Shown one piece after another: positions 1 to 7,036 of a DNA stretch of 64,000 bases (positions are counted from its first letter, which is position 1; every line of letters begins with the position of its first letter). A program made the position numbers and the translations under genes. A model generated the notes under the pieces. It had not been told where the DNA came from. It ran no database searches and saw only the letters and a list, made by a program, of their open reading frames with translations. This stretch comes from Butyrivibrio sp. (GTDB taxonomy: Bacteria; Bacillota; Clostridia; Lachnospirales; Lachnospiraceae). The DNA lies in contig JAFXTN010000027.1 in NCBI GenBank assembly GCA_017535785.1, positions 1-64,000 of the forward strand, written 5' to 3'.

Positions 1-141
1 AACTGACTTCTGAAGGTCGATGATGTGGATTCCGTTTCTCTCTGTGAAGATGTAAGGAGCCATTTTAGGGTTCCATCTTCTTGTCTGGTGTCCGAAATGT
101 ACACCTGCCTCAAGTAACTGTTTCATTGATACAACGCTCAT
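1..141 (-). CDS. rpsB: 30S ribosomal protein S2, N-terminal part (runs off the window)
   Basis: This is a component of the small ribosomal subunit. The visible 47 residues begin [20 protein letters not shown] and contain the conserved S2 opening ([19 protein letters not shown]) and the later [11 protein letters not shown] stretch, which identifies the family without doubt. The ATG at 141 is preceded by a GGAGG ribosome binding site. The 3' part lies outside the window. In Bacillus subtilis rpsB also follows the fla/che operon, so the position supports the call. Confidence 0.97.
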   Translation of the reverse strand, partial: MSVVSMKQLLEAGVHFGHQTRRWNPKMAPYIFTERNGIHIIDLQKSV

Positions 142-191
142 GATATTACCTCCGTTTGGTTAAATTCTTCCGCACACCCTTGGCCGTTAAT

Positions 192-217
192 CCGCATAAG
201 CGCGTTATCAGATGCGG
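192..217 (-). promoter_or_regulatory. Hairpin in the rpsB 5' leader
   Basis: A CCGCAT/ATGCGG inverted repeat with a 14-nt loop lies about 50 nt upstream of the rpsB start, inside a roughly 170-nt leader between the preceding terminator and rpsB. Ribosomal protein genes are often autoregulated through such leaders. I do not recognise a catalogued leader family here, and no clear promoter was found in this stretch. The regulatory role is inference. Confidence 0.3.
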
Positions 218-310
218 TGGCTCTCTTTAGATCACTCTCATAATCATGGTCGTGACACCGAAAAGAGAAACAGATATGCGTGTTTACTTGTTTACACCGT
301 GATCAGGGCA

Positions 311-361
311 TAAAAATCCCGCAAATCAACAGCTTTTTCATATTAGCACATAATTTGCGGG
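311..361 (-). terminator. Terminator at the end of the fla/che operon
   Basis: On the minus strand CCCGCAAAT pairs with ATTTGCGGG across a loop of about 26 nt and is followed by ATTTTTA. It lies between the stop of the YceG-like gene and the rpsB leader, where the long operon would be expected to end. The loop is longer than usual, so termination efficiency is uncertain. Confidence 0.6.
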
Positions 362-384
362 AATGCAACACTATATTAACGTAT

Positions 385-1188
385 TTATCTGGTAATTATC
401 GACGCTATATCCTCGTAAGTGGCTCCGGCGGGAATATTTTTGGTCCCGGAACGTATGATCCTGTCTTTTCTGCTGTCTACAAGATACTTGTTAAAAGAAA
501 CAGCGTCATCGATCACTCCTTCATTCTGGAGTATCCTTGCAACCGCATCGGAACTCATTCCTCCGGGGATATTGATCGTTTTGGCTTCTTTGGAAACCGC
601 ATTTTCAGATTGAGGAGCCTTGGCTTCTTCCGAAGGAGCATCATTTTGGGCTGATTCTTCTTTCTTGGGTTCCTCTTCCTTCTTTGGTTCTTCTTCCTTT
701 TTGGAAGTATCTTCTTTTTTATTTAGATCTGTGTTATTGGAATTATCTGACTTTGATTCCGCTTTAGCCTGAGTAGCTTTGGCTTCATCTTTTTTAGAAG
801 CATCGGATACGACATCCGATTTACCTGTTGAGCTTACAGCGGAAGAACTCTTTTCTTCTTCCTTAGGAGCTTCCGCTTTCGGCGTATCCACTTTTGAAAT
901 CGGCGAACTGGATAGAGTGACTGCTTCGTCGTTTTCTTTAGATATTTCTTTTCCTTCTTCAGATACTTCCGTATCGGATGAAGAAGAATCGTCTTTATTA
1001 TCAATGCTGTTGTCCTCATTTGAATAATCGGATAGAACGCCGCCTTGGACCATTCCCAGTTTTTTGGCTCTTTCTATTACTTCGGCATCGCTTATGGTCG
1101 TTTTTCTTCCGCCAAGTGCGAAGCCCATGATAAGAGCCGTAAGAATGACGCCTATACCGATTCCCCTAAGGTAATACTTAAGTTTCAT
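385..1188 (-). CDS. Membrane-anchored protein with C-terminal YceG-like domain
   Basis: The protein has 267 residues. An N-terminal transmembrane segment (about residues 8-27) is followed by a very long acidic/lysine-rich low-complexity linker (about 50-200, with repeated KKEEEPKKEE). The last 60 residues (NIPGGMSSDAVARILQNEGV onward, ending in IPAGATYEDIASIIT) match the LysM-like subdomain of the YceG/MltG lytic transglycosylase family. The catalytic MltG domain is absent, so it is unlikely to be an enzyme. It may bind peptidoglycan or serve as a wall-side anchor. The ATG has AAGGA upstream. It is the last gene of the flagellar operon, 13 nt after the DUF6115 gene. Its function is unknown. 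Confidence 0.75.
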   Translation of the reverse strand: MKLKYYLRGIGIGVILTALIMGFALGGRKTTISDAEVIERAKKLGMVQGGVLSDYSNEDNSIDNKDDSSSSDTEVSEEGKEISKENDEAVTLSSSPISKVDTPKAEAPKEEEKSSSAVSSTGKSDVVSDASKKDEAKATQAKAESKSDNSNNTDLNKKEDTSKKEEEPKKEEEPKKEESAQNDAPSEEAKAPQSENAVSKEAKTINIPGGMSSDAVARILQNEGVIDDAVSFNKYLVDSRKDRIIRSGTKNIPAGATYEDIASIITR

Positions 1189-1201
1189 CTACTCTTATCC
1201 T

Positions 1202-2095
1202 TTACTTAACCTTTCTGTGTTTATTGGAAAGATCTATAACTAGCTTAACTTCACCGATTCCAAGTCCAAGCTCTCTGGCTATGACCATATTGGATTTACC
1301 GGCTTTATGCATCTCAAGGATCTGCCTGTTCTGAGAAATAGGATCGTTGGCTGTGAGCTCGCGCATATTCTTGTCGGGATTAACGCTTCTGCTCTCAACT
1401 CTAACCGCTTCGGTTATCGGAACGACCTTGGCATTGGAATGAGCATTGGGTGTTTCCTGCTCGGTATCTTTATCCTGTTTCTTCTCTTCATTGCCTATGA
1501 TATGAAGACTTGAAGCCTCTTCAGGTTTGATGACCTGTGGCTTGATATCTTCGATCTTAGGTTCAGGCTCAACTACTTTGGTCTCAATAGGTTTGGGCTC
1601 GATCGGCTTGGGAGCATCATCAACCGGTTTGTTCTTAAGAGAATTGGAAGCTTCCTGTGCTTCCTTGACTGTAGCCTCTGCATCCCTAACAGCCTGCTTG
1701 GCTTCATCTGCTTTCTTGGTAACTTCCGAAACCACGCTCGTAAGATTTTTATGCTTGTCATTAAGCATATCGTACATAAACATGACCTCATCGTGATTCT
1801 TGTGGATATCACTGATGACGGTATCGGAATATTCGTTTATTGCGGATAATTTTTCATTGGAAATGCGTTCCATGGCACGCTCTGTTCTGCCAATGGAATC
1901 TTCGACGGTATCATCGACCATGTTCTCGATCGTCTCTTTTTGTCCTTGGACTTCACGACGAACAAGCTCACGAATCTCTCTTTCCATGAGCTCTTTATCT
2001 TCTTCATCGATCTCTTTACTTACAGGAAGAAGATACCCCAGTATTATTGCGGCAAATCCCGCAATTATGAGAACAATCTCGGTAATACTTATCAT
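1202..2095 (-). CDS. DUF6115 flagellar-operon protein (SwrB-like position)
   Basis: The protein has 297 residues from the ATG at 2095. This start has a GGGG motif just upstream, whereas the longer TTG frame from 2119 has no better site. Layout: one N-terminal transmembrane helix (ISITEIVLIIAGFAAIILGY), a charged coiled coil (about 25-145), a proline/lysine-rich linker, and a C-terminal helix-turn-helix-like block (ILEMHKAGKSNMVIARELGL). This matches the clostridial DUF6115 family. Gene place and architecture (N-terminal anchor, cytoplasmic C-terminus, just after sigD) resemble B. subtilis SwrB, which promotes basal-body export activation. Functional equivalence is inference. A good sigma-A-type promoter lies directly upstream. 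Confidence 0.75.
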   Translation of the reverse strand: MISITEIVLIIAGFAAIILGYLLPVSKEIDEEDKELMEREIRELVRREVQGQKETIENMVDDTVEDSIGRTERAMERISNEKLSAINEYSDTVISDIHKNHDEVMFMYDMLNDKHKNLTSVVSEVTKKADEAKQAVRDAEATVKEAQEASNSLKNKPVDDAPKPIEPKPIETKVVEPEPKIEDIKPQVIKPEEASSLHIIGNEEKKQDKDTEQETPNAHSNAKVVPITEAVRVESRSVNPDKNMRELTANDPISQNRQILEMHKAGKSNMVIARELGLGIGEVKLVIDLSNKHRKVK

Positions 2096-2143
2096 TGACG
2101 CCCCAAACTCAACTTTCAACTCAATAGATTTTTAAACTATTTT

Positions 2144-2172
2144 ATTATAATATAGATAATTCAAATCTTCAA
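2144..2172 (-). promoter_or_regulatory. Sigma-A-type promoter before the DUF6115 gene
   Basis: On the minus strand TTGAAG and TATAAT are separated by exactly 17 nt. The -35 overlaps the stop codon of the preceding small gene. It lies about 50 nt upstream of the DUF6115 start, so the last two genes could be expressed apart from the main operon. No experimental support. Confidence 0.6.
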
Positions 2173-2556
2173 ATCAAAACCTGAGGAAATATGAAGGTCT
2201 ACGGCTTTTCCATGCTTATCAAGCATATGTTCACCGATTTTTTCCATCTTCTCGACAGAAAGCTGACGTTCAAAGAGCATGTTCTTTTCATTTCTCTCTT
2301 CACGTCCTTTTTTACGGTTCTTACCACCGTCTCCCGCATATTCGTTGCTGCCCTTCCCCTGGGCATCAGCCTGAACTTCGGGACCGCTTACGTCATCCTT
2401 TTGAATGACTGAATTTTTCTGATTGTCGACTTCTTCATTAAACTGTGTCTGGAAATTCTGCCTATCCATCATTGGTCTTGAATCTTCAGCTGCTTTTACG
2501 GCAGAGACTTCATTGGACGCAGCGATTACTCCGAAGTCTATTCTGTTGATCGACAT
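2161..2556 (-). CDS. Small hydrophilic flagellar-operon protein of unknown function
   Basis: The protein has 131 residues from the ATG at 2556, which has AGGAAGG upstream (the GTG three codons earlier overlaps that site). It is highly charged, with a basic middle (KNRKKGREERNEK) and no membrane segment or signal peptide. Only weak features are visible: an N-terminal NRIDFGVI stretch and a C-terminal helix around SVEKMEKIGEHMLDKHGKAV. I do not recognise a family. It sits between fapA and the DUF6115 gene and has a sigma-D-type promoter immediately upstream, which suggests late expression with motility genes. It could be a small chaperone or a regulator, but nothing in the sequence decides this. 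Confidence 0.6.
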   Translation of the reverse strand: MSINRIDFGVIAASNEVSAVKAAEDSRPMMDRQNFQTQFNEEVDNQKNSVIQKDDVSGPEVQADAQGKGSNEYAGDGGKNRKKGREERNEKNMLFERQLSVEKMEKIGEHMLDKHGKAVDLHISSGFDLKI

Positions 2557-2609
2557 GTTAGTCACCTTCCTTTTGCGCTAAAAATAATTAATCTGCTCCT
2601 ATATCTTAT

Positions 2610-2637
2610 ATATCGGCTCAAATAGGAGCTAATCTTA
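2610..2637 (-). promoter_or_regulatory. Putative sigma-D (FliA) promoter before the small gene
   Basis: The minus strand carries TAAG, 16 nt, then GCCGATAT. The -10 element is a perfect match to the known sigma-28/sigma-D consensus and the -35 matches three of four positions of TAAA. It overlaps the last codons of fapA and lies about 54 nt upstream of the small gene's ATG. Confidence 0.5.
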
Positions 2638-4195
2638 CATCTCCTTCCTTAACAACAAATCTGCTGTATTGTACCGGTTTTTTTACGATCATTGACAATT
2701 CACCGATATTTACGGTAGTACCGGGATAAGCGGTTCCTTCAACGATCACCTGTGCATCCTTAGCCTCGGCAAGTTTAGCCATAAGATTTGCGTACTCATC
2801 GGAATCATCCTGGATTTCCTGAGTGAGGATTTTATTCATTTCAATTAATTTTTTGGCACTTTCAACCTGTTGAGGATTAAATTTAACGCCGGCCTTCAAC
2901 ATTTTGGTAAAGCCTTCTATGGTTGGCTTTATACTTTCCATCTTTTTCTGTGAATCGGCGATATTTTTCTGTAATTCTTTCAACCTTTGCTTGATCTGCG
3001 GATCGGCACCGACTTCAATTATAGTATTGGCTCCCATTTCGGAACCGAGGACCTTGGCGGTTATCTTATCAGCCGCACTAACTCTTCCGCCCGCGATGAA
3101 TCCTCTTCTTCCGGTTACATTGATCTCCGTTCCGGAAGAGACGTTGGAATGAAGGATCGATTCACTTGTGATTCCTCCATGTGCTGTCACCGTCGCATTC
3201 TCAATGAATTTGGTGACAACATTGCCGCCTGCGGATATATTTCCGCCGGCCTTGGCACCGCATTCAAGGATGATATCTGCACCGGCTTCAAGCTTAGCTC
3301 CTTCAACAATACCTCTTACATGTATGTTTCCGCCGGCCTTTACACTGAAATTGGTAGCTATAACACCGTTTACCTCGACACTGCCTTCATAATCGATATT
3401 TCCGGTAGAAACATCGACATTTTCAAGAGTAAGGACATCCGAAACAGTGATCCTTCCTTCTTTTACAGTAACATGTCCCGCTGTTGCCGCGGTCAATGTG
3501 AGTTTATCCTCTGACAAAACGGTATTCTTACCTGCCTTGATGTATGTAGCTTTAACGGCAGCCGGCTTTATTGCTTCTCCAAACACTGTTGTACCGGGAG
3601 TTCCGAGAACTTCCGGATGCAGAGTTGCAAGTAGATCGCCCGCCTGCACATTATTTATGAAATTCAAATGGAAATAGTCAACGCTTCCGTCTTCACGAAG
3701 CGTAGGTTTTGCTCTTAAGTTAGCATTAAAATGAAGTTCTACGCTGGCGTTTTTACCCTGAACAACATCCTGCCCTTTAGCAACAAGGATATCTTTACAA
3801 TACTCTCTGTTTTCAAAGAACTTATGTATTTCATCCGTAAGGATTCCGAATTTATACTTTCTGTATGCAAGTGTATCCAGGAATTCCTTCTCAGTCATGA
3901 GTTCTCCACCTTCAGTCGGGGGAATAAAAAATGCCGTGACGCTCATACGGTCGTTGGGAACGTAGAATTTGACATACTCTCTTTCGGGCAAAATTTGTGC
4001 GTTATTGATCAAAACAACGTTTCCGTCGGCATTGGCCACAGCTTCATTTAGTACTGTAAGATCATATTCTATTTTTTTGTCCTCAAGGTAATCACGGACA
4101 TCAGTAAAATTTAAAGCGTCCCCTCCGTCAGTAGGTGCAAATACTTTAATCCCGGTACCCTTAGGTGTGATAACAAGCTGGAAGTAACCGTTCAT
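2618..4195 (-). CDS. FapA family polymerising protein (DUF342)
   Basis: The protein has 525 residues. The middle carries the glycine-rich parallel beta-helix typical of FapA/DUF342, with repeats such as AGGNIHVRGIVEGAKLEAGA and AGGNISAGGNVVTKFIENA, followed by a coiled coil (about 405-475) and a short beta-rich C-terminus. Proteins of this family occur in flagellar gene clusters of clostridia and in Vibrio, where FapA affects polar flagellation. The precise role here is unknown. The ATG has GGGG upstream. It follows sigD by 34 nt and is presumably co-transcribed with it. Confidence 0.85.
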   Translation of the reverse strand: MNGYFQLVITPKGTGIKVFAPTDGGDALNFTDVRDYLEDKKIEYDLTVLNEAVANADGNVVLINNAQILPEREYVKFYVPNDRMSVTAFFIPPTEGGELMTEKEFLDTLAYRKYKFGILTDEIHKFFENREYCKDILVAKGQDVVQGKNASVELHFNANLRAKPTLREDGSVDYFHLNFINNVQAGDLLATLHPEVLGTPGTTVFGEAIKPAAVKATYIKAGKNTVLSEDKLTLTAATAGHVTVKEGRITVSDVLTLENVDVSTGNIDYEGSVEVNGVIATNFSVKAGGNIHVRGIVEGAKLEAGADIILECGAKAGGNISAGGNVVTKFIENATVTAHGGITSESILHSNVSSGTEINVTGRRGFIAGGRVSAADKITAKVLGSEMGANTIIEVGADPQIKQRLKELQKNIADSQKKMESIKPTIEGFTKMLKAGVKFNPQQVESAKKLIEMNKILTQEIQDDSDEYANLMAKLAEAKDAQVIVEGTAYPGTTVNIGELSMIVKKPVQYSRFVVKEGDVRLAPI

Positions 4196-4229
4196 ATCAA
4201 TAATCCCCTTTATACATAGATATTTCTTT

Positions 4230-5003
4230 TTATCTCGAGTTAGTTACTAATCCAAGATAATTGCCCAATTTTTCCCTCATTTTCTGTAAAGCCTTTGTAT
4301 GCAGCTGTGATACTCTTGATTCTGATACTTCAAGTACTTCACTTATCTCCTTAAGTGTCAGCTCTTCATAGTAATACAGCAATATGACCTTCTTTTCTTT
4401 TTCCGTAAGAAGTTCCAATGATTCAGCCAGCATCTTCTTAAGCTCTTCTTTTTCAACAGCTTCTTCGGGCTTAGTAAAGCCGGATGCGTGATTGTTGGAA
4501 TCTTCAGGAATATCGGCGCCTGAATCCATAAATTCATTAAGGGAAACAACGCCTGTAACCTTCATCTGATTCTGCCAGTTCTGGTATTCGTCCTCTGAAA
4601 TATCCATCTTGGCAGCGATCTCTGCATCGGTAGCGACATGTCCGCTGTCCTTCTCAATCTCTCTGATAGCGGCCTCGATCTTCTTCTGTCTCTGTCTGAT
4701 GGTACGCGGTATCCAGTCCATCTTTCTGATCTGATCGAGAATTGCACCTCTTATACGAAGGCTTGCATAAGTTTCAAACTTAACATCCTTCATAAGATCA
4801 AATTTGTCGATCGCATCGATAAGTCCGAAAATACCGTAACCTACGAGATCGTCATACTCAACGTTAAATCCGAGATACATGCTGAGTCTACCCGCTACAA
4901 GCTTAACAAGAGGAGCATACTCTAAAATGAGCTGCTCTCTTACTTCAGCGGATTTAGTCTTTCCATATTCTGTCCATAATTTATTCTTGCCTGCTTCGTC
5001 CAT
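4230..5003 (-). CDS. sigD: RNA polymerase sigma factor for motility genes (sigma-D/FliA)
   Basis: The protein has 257 residues, the normal length for FliA/WhiG-type factors. Region 2 is clear (YDDLVGYGIFGLIDAIDKFD, then FETYASLRIRGAILDQIRKMDWIPR), region 3 follows (about 105-150), and region 4 carries the helix-turn-helix TLKEISEVLEVSESRVSQLH. It directs late flagellar and chemotaxis transcription, usually opposed by FlgM, which is not in this window. Three sigma-D-like promoters in the window (30.2, 9.2 and 2.6 kb) are candidate targets. It lies downstream of cheD and a small membrane protein gene, as sigD follows cheD in B. subtilis. Confidence 0.95.
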   Translation of the reverse strand: MDEAGKNKLWTEYGKTKSAEVREQLILEYAPLVKLVAGRLSMYLGFNVEYDDLVGYGIFGLIDAIDKFDLMKDVKFETYASLRIRGAILDQIRKMDWIPRTIRQRQKKIEAAIREIEKDSGHVATDAEIAAKMDISEDEYQNWQNQMKVTGVVSLNEFMDSGADIPEDSNNHASGFTKPEEAVEKEELKKMLAESLELLTEKEKKVILLYYYEELTLKEISEVLEVSESRVSQLHTKALQKMREKLGNYLGLVTNSR

Positions 5004-5023
5004 GTACCAGATCCCCGAATGTT

Positions 5024-5362
5024 TTATTCAAGAATGTCGTGGATTTCCATTGAATCCGACTCTTCTTGTCCTTCAATACTTTCCTCTTCTTCGGGATTTT
5101 CCTCCTCAAGAAGTTTTTCTTCTTCGGCTTGTAATGCTAAAGCCTTCTCCCTATTAACGTCCATAAATCTCATTATCATCTTTTCGAAGATAAGAGCTAT
5201 CGCCACAAATAAAACTACGCAGCATAGGACTATTAAAAGCCATTCACGCAATGGATAGTGCTTAAAGTAAGTAAACAATGCAATTATCGCAGTCGCAGAA
5301 AGCACTATCAGCGGCGTGATGATCTTTTTATTGAATTTCTTTAAATCTTCAGTTTCATTCAT
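5024..5362 (-). CDS. Small two-helix membrane protein between cheD and sigD
   Basis: The protein has 112 residues. Two transmembrane helices (about 15-33, IITPLIVLSATAIIALFTY, and 40-60) are followed by a cytoplasmic, strongly acidic tail rich in Glu (EEENPEEEESIEGQEESDS). Its start overlaps the cheD stop by 4 nt (ATGA), indicating translational coupling, and sigD begins 20 nt after its stop. I do not recognise a named family. Co-expression with chemotaxis and sigma genes suggests a motility-related role, but no enzymatic motif is visible. Confidence 0.65.
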   Translation of the reverse strand: MNETEDLKKFNKKIITPLIVLSATAIIALFTYFKHYPLREWLLIVLCCVVLFVAIALIFEKMIMRFMDVNREKALALQAEEEKLLEEENPEEEESIEGQEESDSMEIHDILE

Positions 5363-5844
5363 ATAACTTTCTCAGGCTTTCCAACAGCTCTGATAATATA
5401 ATCCCCATTCTCAGGATAAAAAATGACCGTTCTTCCGTATGAATCGCCGGTGTCCTGTGCAAGAACCGGTATATTAAGCTCTTTTAACTTCTTAAGCGAA
5501 GCGGCTACATTTCTGTCTCCGACTCGCATCGTCGCATTTTGGGATTGGAACGCAAACATCTGTGCTCCGCCGGCAATTTTGGCAACGAGCCTTGTTTTAT
5601 TTCCTCCCTTTGCAACGATCTGATCAACGAGCTCTTGTATTCCGGTATCTGCAAATTTAGGTATATTAGAGTTGTTCTTTATTTCAGTTGAATCCGGCAA
5701 CATTACGTGCGCCAAGCCACCTATCTTAGTGACGGGGTCCCTTATTGCAATCCCTACGCAGGACCCAAGCCCCAAAGTGGTTATTCCGTCGGGGCTTACG
5801 CAAATGTTCAGATCGGCCATACCAACCTTAATAATCTGACTCAT
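5359..5844 (-). CDS. cheD: Chemoreceptor glutamine deamidase CheD
   Basis: CheD deamidates receptor glutamines and interacts with CheC in the Bacillus-type adaptation system. The protein has 161 residues, the usual length. The active-site Cys29 is in LGLGSCVGIAI and the catalytic His46 in GGLAHVMLPDS. The downstream AKIAGGAQMF block is also typical. It follows cheC by 14 nt and its 3' end overlaps the next gene. The presence of both cheC and cheD indicates Bacillus-like adaptation rather than the enterobacterial CheZ system. Confidence 0.96.
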   Translation of the reverse strand: MSQIIKVGMADLNICVSPDGITTLGLGSCVGIAIRDPVTKIGGLAHVMLPDSTEIKNNSNIPKFADTGIQELVDQIVAKGGNKTRLVAKIAGGAQMFAFQSQNATMRVGDRNVAASLKKLKELNIPVLAQDTGDSYGRTVIFYPENGDYIIRAVGKPEKVI

Positions 5845-5858
5845 ATAAGACCCCTTCG

Positions 5859-6491
5859 TTAATTTGAGATATCTCCCATTCCAAGTGAAGAGAGAATTTT
5901 ACTGTAACCGTCAATATCGGGTAAAAGAATAAAATAACCGCTTAATTTGAGCTCATCAAAGAACTGCGTCTCGATCAGTAGGATCTTATCTCCCATCATG
6001 CCGAACTGAATTGCCGGAACACTCAAGATAGCCGCCGCCATATCAATGGCAACATAAGGAATAGACGGTATGAGCTTAAGGTTCGTCATCATCGATAACG
6101 AATTGAGATAAGAACCTGTAATGATATTTCCGACCTCTTTAAGAGCGGACATCTCAACCTCATCAAATTCCTCATCTTCCGATTTGGGACCTGTTCCCAT
6201 AAGTTTATCTACAAGATGTCTCGCAGCCTGCTTACCCAGAAGGAACATGATACTTCCGTCGATATCACCGTTAAGGGCAAGGTAAATTCCTGCCATGATC
6301 TTTTCGGCTCCGCCCATCAGATCACCAACATCCTTGAAATCAAGTAGTCTTACCTGTGGTACACACATATCGACTTTTGTTCCTATCATCTGCGCAAGCG
6401 CCGTCGTGGCATTACCTGCACCAATATTACCCAGTTCCTTAAGTACATCAAAATACTGGCTGGATAAATTGTCCAGATTCATCTCTCCCAT
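5859..6491 (-). CDS. cheC: CheY-P phosphatase CheC
   Basis: The protein has 210 residues. The two pseudo-symmetrical CheC/CheX/FliY active-site helices are both present: ELGNIGAGNATTALAQ near residue 19 and ALKEVGNIITGSYLNSL near 115, each keeping the E-x-x-N pair needed for CheY-P hydrolysis. CheC forms a complex with CheD. It lies between cheW and cheD in the expected order. The operon itself lacks cheY, so its substrate must be encoded elsewhere. Confidence 0.96.
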   Translation of the reverse strand: MGEMNLDNLSSQYFDVLKELGNIGAGNATTALAQMIGTKVDMCVPQVRLLDFKDVGDLMGGAEKIMAGIYLALNGDIDGSIMFLLGKQAARHLVDKLMGTGPKSEDEEFDEVEMSALKEVGNIITGSYLNSLSMMTNLKLIPSIPYVAIDMAAAILSVPAIQFGMMGDKILLIETQFFDELKLSGYFILLPDIDGYSKILSSLGMGDISN

Positions 6492-6505
6492 ATTACGTCC
6501 TCCGC

Positions 6506-7000
6506 TTAACTTGCATTAGATGTTTTTTCTTTTACTTCTTTCTCGGAAACAACGGCATCAAGATCGAGGATTGAAACCAATCCACCGTCATAGTGTCCTA
6601 CACCGCTGACAAATGTGGCATTGGCTTTGCCCTTCTTGTCATCGTAACGAACCTTTTCAATATTCTTGGAATCAAGTGTAAGAACCTGATTAACCTGATC
6701 TACGATAATTCCTACAAGATCGCCGGCCTCTGTCTTAAGAATAATGATACGGCTCTTGTCAGTGATCACATCCTCTTCAAGTCCCATCTTCATACGAATA
6801 CTCATAACGGGAACGATCTCGCCTCGGATATTGATAACACCTTTAAGGAAATCATCAACCTTAGGCACGCGGGTGATCTGCTGCATTCTAACAATATTGT
6901 CTATGAATTTGATATTGATTCCGTAGAACTCATCATCAATCTTAATAACTATATACTGAATAAGTTCTCCAACATCAGTAGTCTCTCTAAGTTCATTCAT
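6506..7000 (-). CDS. cheW: Chemotaxis coupling protein CheW
   Basis: The protein has 164 residues and is a single CheW beta-barrel domain that links receptors to CheA. Typical blocks are visible: YIVIKIDDEFYGINI, ITRVPKVDDFLKGVINIRGE and VGIIVDQVNQVL. The C-terminal tail is short and charged. It lies 36 nt downstream of cheA and 14 nt upstream of cheC, consistent with one transcription unit. Confidence 0.96.
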   Translation of the reverse strand: MNELRETTDVGELIQYIVIKIDDEFYGINIKFIDNIVRMQQITRVPKVDDFLKGVINIRGEIVPVMSIRMKMGLEEDVITDKSRIIILKTEAGDLVGIIVDQVNQVLTLDSKNIEKVRYDDKKGKANATFVSGVGHYDGGLVSILDLDAVVSEKEVKEKTSNAS

Positions 7001-7036
7001 ATCGATTCATCCTTTCCTCGTAATATCAAACTACGA

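Noticed and set aside
280-654. Plus-strand open frame of 124 codons
   Set aside because: It runs antisense through the terminator and the YceG-like gene, has no ribosome binding site and no recognisable protein features. It is a shadow of the minus-strand gene.
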